Shown piece by piece: positions 45,199 through 56,373 of a DNA stretch of 64,000 bases; the first letter of the stretch is position 1, and every line of letters starts with the position of its first letter. Both the position numbers and the translations under genes were made by a program. Source of the stretch: Turritopsis dohrnii. Its lineage: Eukaryota > Cnidaria > Hydrozoa > Anthoathecata > Oceaniidae. Below the pieces are notes generated by a model. The model was not told the DNA's origin and did not search any database. It worked only from the letters and a program-made list of their open reading frames with translations. The stretch lies in the NCBI GenBank assembly GCA_027922465.2, contig BQMF02000014.1, forward strand, positions 1 to 64,000. Direction: 5' to 3'.

Positions 45199-46835
45199 AT
45201 TTTATCTATTTAGTGGTAGTTATTATATGATGTGGAAAGATATTGATTAAGTATTATTGTGAATATGTTCTTATAATAAGACAAAAGAATTTCAGCGTGA
45301 CAATAAGATTGTTTTTTGTGTGTCGGTTAGTTCCTTGGGTTAGCCGTTATCCACTTTGTTAAAGATGAAAATCTGTGTCAATAACAACATCAACTTACGA
45401 ATCATCTACTCGGCTACCAGTTCAGACAATAAAGTGAAACGAAGCTATTTTTAGCTGAATTTTAGCATTATCAACGTTGAAACAACGTTGAAACAACGTT
45501 ATTCGACGTTGTTTCAACGTTGCTATAACGTTGTAATCTGACGTGGTTTCAACGTTGAAAATCTGACGTCGGATTTTGTTTCATTTTCAACTGTGAATCA
45601 ACGTTTGTTCAACGTTGGACATCAACTTCAACACAACGTTGATACAACGTTGAAATGCCTGCTGGGTCATTGAAAACGAACGAAAAAAGCATATGGAAAG
45701 CACTTCACACACCCCACCACGCCGAGCACAAACGTGTGCACTTTACAAGTCTCCAGACTTCTTCAAAAAAAACTGTGGTGCACATAGAATTTTGATGGTA
45801 AGTTAGAAAGAATCTGCAACAAGGATTTGCCTTCATTTACTGGATCTTTAAACTTGTTTATAATTTTTTAGTCAGCCATAGATGATGAAATAAATTCAAA
45901 GGAGCTGGAAACGAAATGTTCACGGAAAACAGCCGAGCGTTTGCGAGAAGAAGCTACTACATCAGTGAGTAAAAATTGATAACTCTTTCTGGGTCCAGAT
46001 TTATTCAGTTATAAATGATACTTTGATTTTTTCAGGTTGTCAGAACTTTACAGATATCAAATAATGACATCAATCGTATTGAAATACGGAAACGGTTGTC
46101 TAGGAAGATCCGCTCTGGGCGATTTTACAAAAACATAAGGTACTAACCTCTTAGTCATTCCCATCTTAAATTTTCATGAAAACTTTAACTTTTTATTTTT
46201 ATGTTATTTTGTGTTATAGTGAAATTGCTGCAATTGATGGAATCAGCAATAGCCAAGTGCTACGAAATCGTAGACAGTCGAATATCGCACATTCACCACA
46301 AGCCATTTCGACAACAGTGACGCCCACGATCGACCCAGACTTTTCCTTAGTATCGACGCCCAACAACGAAATGAATAGTCCACCACCAACGGTGCCTACC
46401 TTCGAGACAGAAGCTCTGTCAGTAAAAGTTACGGCAGACGAAACAGCTGTCACCAGAGCATTGCTGCCCATAGAACGTCCTGGATCATTACCGCCAATGG
46501 AAATAGACGCCCAGCTCGATGCCACGGAATACCCACCTGCTGGCTTAAAAGAAGGCGATAACGTGGCAACAGCGTTCAACAAGCTAGAATTTGGTTATGT
46601 CACGAGCGATCCAAGAGCTGACAATGAAGGAGATCTGTGCTGCGAAATAACTTACTACAAGTTATGCAATAAGGAAGGGTTATTAGCATACAAAAAGGGA
46701 AAACCCTGGAAAACCTATGATAAATGCTACTACATCCTTCAAAAAGTACGGCTACGACGTGACGGAATGAATTTTCAGGTGGAGGATTTCGAAAGGGTTA
46801 AGCAACATTTTGATTTATACAAGGAATCGTTTTAA

Positions 46836-47778
46836 CTATTTGTGAAGTTGCTTTGATACCTCTGCTTGCGATTACTTAAATGTGTCTTTTGAATCTTTGT
46901 TTCTTAACGTTTTCTGAAAAATATCAATAATTTGATTTTGAATGATTTCTACTATCGCTGGAATTTTTCACAATGCTTTTCAAGATTTTAATGTGGAGTT
47001 TTATGTGTGGTTTGCATCACATTGTATTTTATTTATGAACTTGGTGAAATAAAAACAGAATTATTTTCAAAAATCTTTTTGATGAATTCGAAAGTGCTAA
47101 AATCACTGTCGTGTAAGAGAGGCCTTAATTTTATGCGATCATAATTTTCGAATTTTCAACAGAAAGTGAAAAAAGTAACAATATTTCTTTGTTTTGAAAA
47201 CAAGATCATCATAAACGTGAGAGAATAGAGACCTAATAGTTTCACCTGTGTATTCGTTATATTCGATACATAACGGTATCGTCAAAAACTCTCTCATTCT
47301 TTTCAGTAAGGACAGCTTTACCTACGTATCTTTAAGTTTATTCTATTAAACTAGTAACCCGGGTAAAACTTTTTTACAAAGTTTAACTTCAAACAAATGT
47401 GACTTTCATTTTTACTAGTCATACAGACTTTAAAAAGTTTCCGATGAAACCCGTATCGTTCAGAGACGCACGTTTGGAGAATAACGTGATTCTGAAAACT
47501 GGTTTTCTCTCCTATTACGTTATGCTAACAATGCCCAATCTTCGATCTCCCATTTCAGTATTCGGATATCCGAAAAAATCTAACAATGTTTTTATCATAT
47601 GCTACAAATTGATCAATAATTATGATATTCTTTGACTTATGATACGAAAATTTAAAAACTTTCGAAACAAATTCAAAATCTTAAAAACATTATAATAGAG
47701 ATTTTTAAACATACGTCATCTTCATTCGAATACTAATTATAGATGTTTTAAATTCGAATATGAGGAAATTCTCACAAC
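46836..47778. other. CACTA element 3' flank of companion gene, no gene
   Basis: AT-rich. AATAAAA near 47050 is a plausible polyadenylation signal for the companion gene. No further frame is supported up to the right TIR. Confidence 0.5.
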
Positions 47779-48073
47779 AAGCGTTTTAAAAGCGTTGATT
47801 AGAGACTAAAAGTCTCCAAAACGTTTTTGTTCTGTTTCACATAAACGGATCATCAACGGTTAAGTGTTCTATGGCGTTGATGATCCATTAAACAAGGTTA
47901 TACATACGTTCATCAGCGTTGATGATCAATGCATTTAACACGCTTGAAAGTTTTGTCCAAAAATAAGCATTCATCATAAATGCTAGATAAACGCATTTGA
48001 AACGATTTTGCATTTCAGGTGCATTCAACAAACGTTGAAGTGAATCAATTAAATGCTTTTTGACTTAGTAGTG
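47779..48073 (-). repeat. CACTA right terminal inverted repeat (295 bp)
   Basis: Inverted, nearly identical copy of 37633-37928, ending CTTAGTAGTG. It keeps the GATCATCAACG-type subterminal motifs. ATAT follows at 48074-48077. Confidence 0.93.
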
Positions 48074-48765
48074 ATATAAATTTCGTCATTAGATTTATCA
48101 TCTGCAAGCTTTTTTATAAGAATAGCTTCTACAAGAATATCTACAAGAATAATAATCGCCTCATTTGTAAGAACATCTTAAAGACATTCCCAAGGTTAGT
48201 TTCATAAGAATAATAAAACAGGCAGAAAAACAGTTACAGTAAATGCTCAAACAAATATATATGTTCAAAAATGGGAAAACCAATATAAGCATCTAACAAA
48301 CGTACAGCTGCCTTCATAGCTTCGTAACATAACTATAGTGTATTGCGTACATGGAATCTCATTCTGAAGTCTAAGAATACATTAAAAATTTTTCACCCTT
48401 ATTTTTTGGTAAATCATAAGAATAATTCACCATCAACGTAATTTCACTATGCTAATTAAAAATAGCATGCAATAAAATTGCTTCGGCTAAATCATCCATA
48501 TCAATTGAATGCGGTAAATCTTTCAAATCAATATGTTTTCACAAGGTTAACGATACGGTATGCCTTACATACATCAAAAAAATCAAAAATAATTTTTTTC
48601 AGTAATCTATCTAAAAAAGTCTTAATTTTTAAGTGGTAAAGTTGGTTTTATGATTTTTTACAGGAAAGTGGTTTATTTCTAAATAAAAGTTCTTCTCATT
48701 CACTAATCGTGATTTTCTTCGATTGATCTTTTATACATTTTATGTAAACATGAATTACCTAAAAC
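48074..48765. other. Spacer between CACTA and ISL2EU elements
   Basis: About 690 bp AT-rich sequence with no gene or repeat that I can recognise. Confidence 0.5.
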
Positions 48766-48909
48766 TAATTCATAATATCCATGACGTAATCTTTTTCGAC
48801 CCCGTGAATTGCGATATCTGAATTCCGCCATTATTGGTGGCATAAAAATGTAAACAAACCCAAAAGTGAAGCGAAATCACAACATTCCTGCAACTATAGC
48901 CTCAATAAA

Positions 48910-51900
48910 ATGTCAAATCCTTCTGCAAAAAGATCAAAATTTTATAACGACCTAGATGAACTTTCAGAGAAAAGATATGAGCAAAAGTTGCTCCAGCTAA
49001 AAGTTTCAGACGATCCTCTTTCCTTAGATGAAAAAGACTTCAATCTGACAAAGATGTGTTAAAATGGCTAAACCTGTCCTTTGCTGATATTTGCTACTTA
49101 ATCAATTCCCCTGGCCAATATTCAAAATGTAGTCTAAGGTTTACAAGTCCTTAGACGCCTACAAACATGTCACTAGTGGATTAGTGTTCAATGTTAAAAT
49201 TAAAACTATCGAGAACAATCATCTTGTAGCAGGACGAGTTCGACATGGTCAAAGTCAATTTACAAAAGCACCAAATCATACTTGGCTGGGAATCGAGTCG
49301 AATGGTGAAATCATCAATGCGCATTGTACATGCATGGCTGGACTTGGAGAAGCTTGTTCCCTTGTTGCAGCCATCATGTTCTACCTTCACTTAACATCGG
49401 AGTATAACCAGAGAGCATCAAAAGGCCTAGATTCATGCACTTCTCTCCCAAATGCCCGGTTGCCTCCCAGTGCAAAAGAAGTTTCGTTTGCTAAGTTGTC
49501 TGAAGTAAACTTTCAAGATGCAAAAAGAAAATTTGAAAGAGCTGAAGTTTCCCAGCCAAAACCTCCACCTTCGTTAATACTCTAAACATCAAGCTTCAAA
49601 GCAAACAACAGAAGAAAAAGAAACGTTTTTTGAAAAGCTTCCTGACACAGGACAAGATATAGCTATTCTGAGACTGATACCACCTCATTATGATAAATAT
49701 ATTCCAGTATAATCAGGACTAGAAAAAAAAATTATTCAAGTTCCATGACAAAACATATGAAAATGTCTTATGCCATGAACTTATTCAATTTTATTATTAT
49801 TATTGATTTATTTAACGTTGGTCATAATAAAATAGATACAACAGTAGCTAATAAAAACCAACAATGATATCCTTTTAGGATTTACAATAAGGACAAGTAC
49901 AAAAATTAATAGGCAAATTTTTAACTCTATTTTTAAAAATATCTAAAGTTGTCGAGTCTTTTACGTCTTTTGGCAATCGGTCCCAGAGTAAACTTCCTAC
50001 AAAGCTTACAGAATGTATGCCAAATTTAACAGTATTGGTTGGGGGTAAAACAAGTTGTAGCCCCCTTCTCAGCGAATAGCCTGAACACTTTGGTACAAAA
50101 AGCTCTGACATGAAAGAAGGGTTCAGACCGTTGACGGATTTAAAAATTTCGTGTAAAAGTTTCTGAATGAAAGAGACATGAAGGGTGACTCCCTTTGAAA
50201 TAAGACAGTAGATCTGATAGACTCGAATTAAGATTTTGATAAACTACAGAGAGAGCCCTGCGATGAACCCTGTTGATGTAGATGTTGCTGGCCTTATCGA
50301 AACGCATCCAAATTAATGGGCAGTAGTGAAAATGAGAAAGAACATAGGCATTACATAAACATTTTGCAGTTTTAACTGAGATATAAGGTCGAATCCGTAG
50401 AAGTGCCTTGGTTTTACTTGAGGCCTTCTTACATTTTTCATCTAGTTGGTCTCTGAATCGTAGTTTATCATCTATGTAGATACCTAAAAGTTTTACACAA
50501 TTTGAGGTATCTACAGTTATATTCCCGATATGAAATTTCCTACAGGATGTCTTTGTTCCGAGAAAAATAACCTGAAATTTTGCTGGATTTGCAACAAGCC
50601 AATTGACACTAAACCATTCAATGACGTCAAAAGTATCAGCGCCAAGTATTTCCAAGACTCTGGCTAAAGTTTTTGCGGAAGCATACAGAGTATTATCATC
50701 AGCAAAGTTACAAATTTCTGATTCTCGGTTGTTAGTTGACAATAGGAGATCAATAAGAAAAATATTAAAAAATAAAGGTCCTAAGATGGATCCTTGTGGG
50801 ACCCCAAGTAAGACGCAAAGAAATGTACTAAATTTATCTCCTACTTTAACTCTATGTGTTCGATTTGTAAGTTAATCGTAAATAATTTTTAAACTTTTAT
50901 AGTTTACCCCATAAGCTGCAAGTTTTGCAATAAGCAAGTCATAGGGTAAACAGTCGTAAGCCTTAGATAGGTCCATTAAGACAGTACCTACAATATTTGA
51001 ATCATCAAGGGCTTTTTGCCAGCGGTTTAACATTCTAAGCAAAGCATGTTGAGTGCTATGTGCCTTCCGAAATCCACACAACAGTTTAGAAAAACGCGTT
51101 TGGAGGAAGGGAATAAGCTGTTCCGCTATGAGCTTTTCAAACACTTTAGACACTGTCGGGAGGATACTAATTGGTCTATAGTTTTCAACACATGTAGCGT
51201 CATCCTTTTTGTAGACTGGAGTAATGGTAGCACGTTTTAACTCTACATGAAAAGAGGATGATGATAGGGATGTGTTGAAGCAGTTTTTGATCACAAAACT
51301 ACAGACGTCAGCAGACATGAGAATCCTTGGACTAATATCACATGATGTTGCTTTTCGACTATTTAATGACGCAATCAATTTATGAACAGACTCAGTGTCA
51401 GCTTAAATCAAATCGAAGCTTGAGCTTTCACCAAAGACCTCTTTTATTTTGAGAATACTAGGATGCTTTTCAAATTTAGAGATAGCATCTTTAACAGGGT
51501 CTTTGGGATAGGAGGTGTACGAGCCAGGATCTCAAGATTTTAAGTTCAGATTTTTGGTTATGTCATTTTGGTAGTCATTAAAAATGTTGGCAATAATACT
51601 ATCGCTAGTAATAATTTCATCATTATGGACTAGAGAAAACTTTTCTGAAACAGTATGCTTATCCGAGAAAAAAGGCTTGCACAAGTTCCAAAAATTATGG
51701 CTAGAGTTAAAATTTGTCACAAGAATGTGTGACAAAATTTTTGTCCCTAAAAATCACCCAAGAAGATGTTGATTTGGTTGAAAAACACACAAGAGAACAG
51801 TTCAACTGTAACCTTTGGTTTGAAGCACGCGCAGGTGTAATCACAGCTAGTCAATTTTAAGCATGCTGTCATTCTTATATTTGCCAACCTTCAAAAAGTC

Positions 51901-52680
51901 TAATTTTGAAGTATGTTATCTTCAAAAAAATAAATTCTCCACTGCTGCTGCAAGATATGCTTGTAAAATTGAAAAAATAGCTTTATCATGTTTGGAATTA
52001 TACTTACAAAATGAACATAAAGATGTTGAAATTCAAGAATCAGGTCTAATTCGCAGTTGTGACTTTCCATTTCTTTGGGCCTCTCCAAATGGCGTAATGA
52101 GGCGCTCATGTTGCGAAAAGCCTTACATAATTGAAATTGAATGCCCAATGACATGCCTTGAGAAAACCACAGTCAAATTAGCTCAAACCGACAAAAGTTT
52201 TTTTATGGAGTGCAGACCAGATGGGAAGTATTACTTAAAGCGAAGTCCAGTTACAAATGATGATGTCAAAGCTAGATATGTGCTACTTTTTTGTCCAAAG
52301 TCAGTCATATTGCTTATGTGAAGTGATTCATAAATACATTGATTTCCTACTGGAGAAAATTGCAATAGCAACGAAGTTCTATGTTTTTGGAATTTTACCA
52401 GAACTAATTGGTTGATGGTATTTTAGAAGCCATATTCCACTTCCCGAATTAAAAAATAACAAAGAGAACAATGCTTAAACTTTATACACGTGTGAGGGAT
52501 CTGTCGATTCAGAAACTATTACTTGTGCCGATAAATCATGTGTCATAAAGTCGTGTCACATCTTATGCTTAGGTCTCAAAAATGTGCCAAAAAAGAAATG
52601 ATTTGTTCTTATTGCAGTCGCAAAAAGAAAAACAACCGGAAAATCACTAAAACTGATGCATAAGAGGGAGAAATCATTAT
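48910..52680 (+). pseudogene. SWIM zinc-finger / YqaJ nuclease gene of the ISL2EU element, split and broken
   Basis: Starts MSNPSAKRSKFYNDLDELSE. After frameshifts near 49050 and 49150 the SWIM finger follows (INAHCTCMAGLGEACSLVAA, with H replaced by L at the last ligand before VAA). A LINE then interrupts the gene at about 49785-51735. The YqaJ region resumes with CNLWFEARAGVITASQF. After a further frameshift it shows GLIRSCDFPFLWASPNGV, then YIIEIECPMTC and GKYYLKRS, which align with the GL..S.FLGASPDG, EIKCP and YYxQ blocks of YqaJ nucleases. ECP replaces the usual EIKCP lysine position. Several stops follow to about 52680. It would process element DNA; this copy cannot. Confidence 0.85.
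49785..51735 (-). mobile_element. Second 5'-truncated LINE of the CR1/L2 type, broken
   Basis: Minus-strand pieces in several frames: NFWNLCKPFFSDKH (51532-51735), TPVYKKDDATCVENYRPISI, LCGFRKAHSTQHALLRML and DLSKAYDCLPYDLL (50872-51378), then ICNFADDNTLYAS, LGIYIDDKL and FHYCPLIWM (50140-50742), then 49875-50111. The left edge has an (ATT)n tail at 49790-49803. It starts in the EN-RT linker, close to where the LINE at 19091 starts. It lies inside the YqaJ gene. More lesions than the other LINE suggest an older insertion. Confidence 0.85.
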
Positions 52681-52701
52681 AGGTTTCAGTATTTAATGTA
52701 T

Positions 52702-55700
52702 TCAATCCAAAGGAAATACAGATGCATTTATGTTACATAATGCTGAGCAAATTATCAAAATTTCAGAGAGCGTACATGTTCCATCACTTTTTTGCATCAA
52801 CATTTTAATTGGCAAAATTTTTTGCAAAAGAGTATATTTGTTTCTCAACAGACCAATCACCCTTTCTACAGTTGCAAGATCTCGAGTACCATCAATGTCC
52901 TTTTTATTGAGTTGTGTTTTTCCTTTTGTGAATAGTGGAATTTTGAGCTCAGCCCAACATAAGCCAACAGATTCAACATGTAAAACCTCTGTTTGCCATA
53001 ACAACATCTCCAGGTATTAAATTTTCGAGAACACCTGAATTATTGGTCAAGTGCACATCCGAATTACGACCACCCCAAGGTTCAGAAACGAATGAAATAG
53101 TTCCTTGTGGGGTGATTCCCAACAAAACTTTCACGGTGTTATGATGCTTATACTGGGAGTATGTTTGAGTTCGAGCAGTGAGGTCACTTGGTTTCTCAAT
53201 GAAGACCTCAAAACAATCAAAAATGATAACACACTGTTTGAAATTATCATGAAAACAGGAAGGCATGGTTTTGCGAATTTGATCCCTTTCAGGTAATTGG
53301 ATTATAAATGACATCCTTGAAGCCATTACACTGATCCATCTTGACAATATTTGTGAGATTGTCGACTGAGCAACACCAAATCTATAAGTCCTCCTCAAGA
53401 AGTCCCAAACGCAAACGCATCAAAACAATTATGAACTCTTGTTTTCTTGATAATTTCATGTGTATCGTCACGGTCAACATGATCCTTAACCAGCTCGAAA
53501 ACATAATCAAAAATTTCAAAGGAAGGAAGACCAGTATAAATTTTCTTTACATTTCTTTACATTATCAACAGATATAAAGAAAGAATTATTCAGAGTTTCA
53601 TTTGCATGTAGCAATTTCATATTCATTTTTTTGTTGTATAACCTTAGTTTGCAAAGTCTTGTGTTCAGTTTACGTTTGCTTGTATTTAAAGCCTATATTG
53701 TTCTTTTTGAAAAAACAAGTTCTGATTCCAATTTCTCGATCCTCGATTTTCGTTTGAAAATAATGTCTTCAAGTTGTTGAATCCTTTCTGCATCTGAAAA
53801 AACCTGCTCATTGACACTTTCTTCAACAATAGGATCTTCAACCTGATCATTTGCAGTAACTTCACTTTGCTTGCTACATTTATTTTTACAACAATGGTAA
53901 TTTTGCAGCCTTGAATTTATAATCTTCTTATACCTCATTGACCTTTGCAGAGAGGATGAAGAGGCCAACAACTTTGAAGGAGACTTAGAAATGTTCTTGG
54001 ATTTTGTGATAGTTGGGACATAATCTGGGTGGTTTTTGGATTTCTGCGTAAGCAAGAAATACTTTACGATCGTCCGTGTTTTTCTTCGTTTTTTTTCATC
54101 TACTGTCCAAACCTACGCATATTTGTTTCTCAAATTTCATTGGTTCATAAAAAAGCCGTCTCAATCGTGATTGGTGCATAATGCCCGATTTCTACGAAAG
54201 GGTGCTAATATAGCCACCTTAACTTCAATAGCGACAGTTTATTGGCTTGATTTCCGCCATGTGATCATCCGGGTATTTTTCGACTTTACGTTTGCACGCC
54301 GTTTGCATAATGGCAGAAGAAACCGAAGAAACCTACATAGACTTCCACATTGATTGATCAAGATTTACACTTTCAAAACCAAAAGTAAAGGGTAGAAATT
54401 TATAATTATCTTACAATGATTCTACTGCGTTCATTCCTTTCTAAAAACAAGTTCTCAATGTTTTGTAAAAACAGTGTGTGCAACTTTTATTTTTTGGAAA
54501 ATGTCTGGCATTCTTTAAAGCCTTTCTAGATACAAAATACCGTTTGTTTCATGTGTGGGCTGTAGTGTTTTTTAAGCTCTGGATACATACAGCTCAGCTC
54601 AGTTTCCTCTTCAGCTCCAACAACATACAAGGAATGTCTTGTCTACCCTCTGCCTGTGTGCATCTCATTTTATGTTTGATGTTTCTCTAGCTATTTCAGC
54701 TTATATACTTGTATAGTTCTTGGCTGTATTATCAATGTCCTGAGTTAGGAATGGGGACTTACTATTTACGATAGCAAATTGAAACTTACCTTGATTGTCT
54801 GTAAATTCTAAATACTGGACATCTTTTTACGCAAATTTCTGTTTTCAGTTATGTTTGCTAATTTTGGTAGCTAAGTTTAGGTCATATTTTTCATAATCCT
54901 AATCTTTGTTTACTTTTTGTGTTTGGGAAGTCTTTTCGTAATTAGGAAGATTGACCGTACATACGTAATCACAGTGATATCTGAAAGCATATGAATTTGA
55001 TGTTATTTTGTTCATTAAGTTTATTAGAAGTTAATGTAAGGTTCGTATTGTGTCAGTTATGCTTTCATGATGCCCTGGCGTGTATACGTAATTAAAAATT
55101 TATTGTTTTTTAAGTTTTTGAATAAATTTTTATAATCTTTTCAGGAAATTTAGTTCTGATAATGCATGCTTTTAAATTAAAAAGATGGCAATGACATATT
55201 GTTACTCAAATTAAAGCACAAATTTCTGTTTTCAGTTATGTATGTTGATTTTGTATGTATATAGATGTATTTCGTATCATTAAAATCTATGCTTTCCTTT
55301 TTCTCCTTCTGAATTAGGAATTCTGTTAGGAAGATTGACAAGACTTATTAAATTCATAACATTTACAATGACTTACGTGCATACTCATTGTCTTATCTGA
55401 ATTGATCACTGAATCCTTAATATCATTTCGTACCAACAAAATAAAGAACATGTCATTCAGATAAAGTTTTGCGTAGTGACAATTATGTTTTTTCCAGATT
55501 TTTGCGGAGTACATGATCAGAAATTTAATAAAATTGCGTATTAAACTTTTCTTAAATTTCAAGAATGTCATAGTCTTTCTTTTTTCATACTTCAGCTGAT
55601 TTTGCAGAAATCCTTATGCCTGCAAGGGCATCTTGTTGTCATTACTTTTTTCTCCAGTAATAAAATGTTCACCACATATATAAACCGTTTTTGGTGTCAC

Positions 55701-55826
55701 TTTTTTGTTTAGGAAAGCCAGCTATTTCAACTTTCGATCATTATCTTTCGGAAGACTGTGGAAGGTTATTTTTATTAACTTTGAAAATCTGCTGGTACAG
55801 CCATTAACACTACAAGACTTCACCAT
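52702..55826 (-). pseudogene. THAP-domain DDE transposase of the ISL2EU element, split and broken
   Basis: ATG at 55826 opens a C2CH THAP domain (SCSVNGCTSRFSK, ITFHSLPKD, VYICGEHF) with an internal TAG. A Helitron2-like element then intervenes, and HPDYVPTI continues at 54037. A coiled-coil block follows (53693-53830), then the HTH region ([18 protein letters not shown]) and the DDE core. The core has D in [20 protein letters not shown] in the second block, and E in TVERVIGLLRNKY (52702-53398, two frames). Frameshifts occur near 53390 and 53000. Removing the nested element restores a continuous frame at the join. The protein would bind TIRs through THAP and catalyse transposition. Confidence 0.87.
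54038..55635 (+). mobile_element. Helitron2/Helentron-like non-autonomous element nested in the THAP region
   Basis: The 5' end GGATTTCTGC (54038-54047) begins a hairpin cap like that at 10373. The 3' side has its complement GCAGAAATCC (55604-55613), then TGCC-TGCAA-GGCA and TCTTG ending at 55635. The body shares CTGTCCAAACCTA and AAGCTCTGGA blocks with the array at 10.4-15.1 kb. It lies between T residues with no target duplication. Joining the flanks restores the THAP-transposase reading frame. Length is 1598 bp, no coding capacity. Confidence 0.85.
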
Positions 55827-55945
55827 CCCAGTTTTTTACAATAGCAGCCTGGCGAGTTGTTTTCTTTTTGCCACCAATGATGGCGGAATTCAGATATCGC
55901 AATTCACGGCGTCGAAAAAGATTACGTCATGGATATCATGAATTA

Positions 55946-56373
55946 CTCATTTTGAGTTTTTTTTACAGACACACTTGTGTTTGAATGAACATTATCATTA
56001 AAATACTGTTAATAATAGTATAAACTGTTTGGTGTTTGATCTTCGTTATGATCATGTTGAAGATGTGATCTTTTGCAAAACTTTTAAAACGCTTTTTCTC
56101 CGTGTTTGTTTTTTAGCAAAATTCCTACTACATTTTGGGTCTCTTTTACAAAACTAAAAAAGCTCTGTGGGAGAGACCGCCACCACCTTCAAGCACATAG
56201 ATGTTTCTAAAATCGTTTTTTTTCCAAGCCTTCTTTCTCTTCACTATTACAAACTTTTCTAGTAACCTAACATTATTTGATAACTTATAAAAAATGCTTT
56301 CTAGTGATATAGAATATAGCAAACATTTATTTATTGTTGGAAAAAAAATCGAGTTTATAACAATTACACTCAT
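55946..56373. other. Short spacer, no gene
   Basis: About 430 bp AT-rich sequence between the ISL2EU TIR and the next element. Nothing recognised. The 3' part contains CACTCAT, the target copy of the next element. Confidence 0.5.

Larger units (their letters stand above)
43246..45666. mobile_element. 2.4-kb element with CCCAGCAGGC ends inserted in the companion gene
   Basis: The ends CCCAGTAGGCATTTCAACGT (43246) and the complement of CCCAGCAGGCATTTCAACGT (ending 45666) are inverted. TC flanks both sides (43244-43245, 45667-45668). Removing the element and one TC joins the exon frame exactly. AACGTTG motifs recur many times in both arms. The left arm also has a 50-bp tandem repeat (three copies, 43317-43466). 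The interior holds a 19-bp hairpin and a MITE-like fragment but no transposase, so it is non-autonomous. Superfamily not assigned. Confidence 0.88.
43054..46835 (+). pseudogene. Companion gene of the CACTA element, 4 exons, exon 1 split by insertion
   Basis: Exon 1 is 43054-43245 plus 45669-45797, split by a 2.4-kb element. Exons 2-4 are 45872-45964, 46036-46139 and 46220-46835, all with GT/AG borders and consistent phases. The N-terminus is helical (LTEEFLNFLHPYMHENDLLQ). Exons 2-3 encode a basic segment (ELETKCSRKTAERLREEA, IEIRKRLSRKIRSGRFYKN). Exon 4 has a Pro/Thr/Ser-rich low-complexity stretch and a C-terminal module with CCEITYYKLC and YYILQKVRLRRDGMNFQV. I recognise no named domain. 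Divergent placement beside the transposase inside the same TIRs suggests the element's second protein, analogous in position to TnpA of plant CACTA elements. That role is inferred. Apart from the insertion the gene appears open. Confidence 0.8.
37633..48073. mobile_element. CACTA/EnSpm transposon, 10.4 kb, two divergent genes, nested insertions
   Basis: Both ends start CACTACTAAGTCAAAAAGC and are inverted, nearly identical copies of about 295 bp. ATAT occurs at both flanks (37629-37632 and 48074-48077), a 4-bp target duplication. Inside lie a 5-exon CACTA transposase gene (minus, start 42760) and a 4-exon companion gene (plus, start 43054), divergent around a 293-bp gap. Two later insertions sit inside: a TAA-flanked MITE (38589-39053) and a 2421-bp element (43246-45666) that splits companion exon 1. 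The transposase has two in-frame stops. The near-identity of the TIRs argues for fairly recent transposition. Confidence 0.93.
48766..55945. mobile_element. ISL2EU (IS4EU) DNA transposon, 7.2 kb, two genes, two nested insertions
   Basis: Inverted ends of about 75 bp with few mismatches start TAATTCATAATATCCATGAC at 48766, with the complement ending at 55945. Inside are a SWIM/YqaJ gene (plus) and a THAP-DDE transposase gene (minus) in convergent layout. The pairing of a DDE transposase with a YqaJ-type nuclease is the signature of the ISL2EU group. A LINE (49785-51735) and a Helitron2-like element (54038-55635) are nested. No clear target duplication is visible. All coding parts are broken. 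Confidence 0.87.

Noticed and set aside
49181..49390. Minus-strand frame opposite the SWIM region
   Set aside because: Antisense shadow; the plus strand encodes the recognisable CxCxxG...C SWIM finger.
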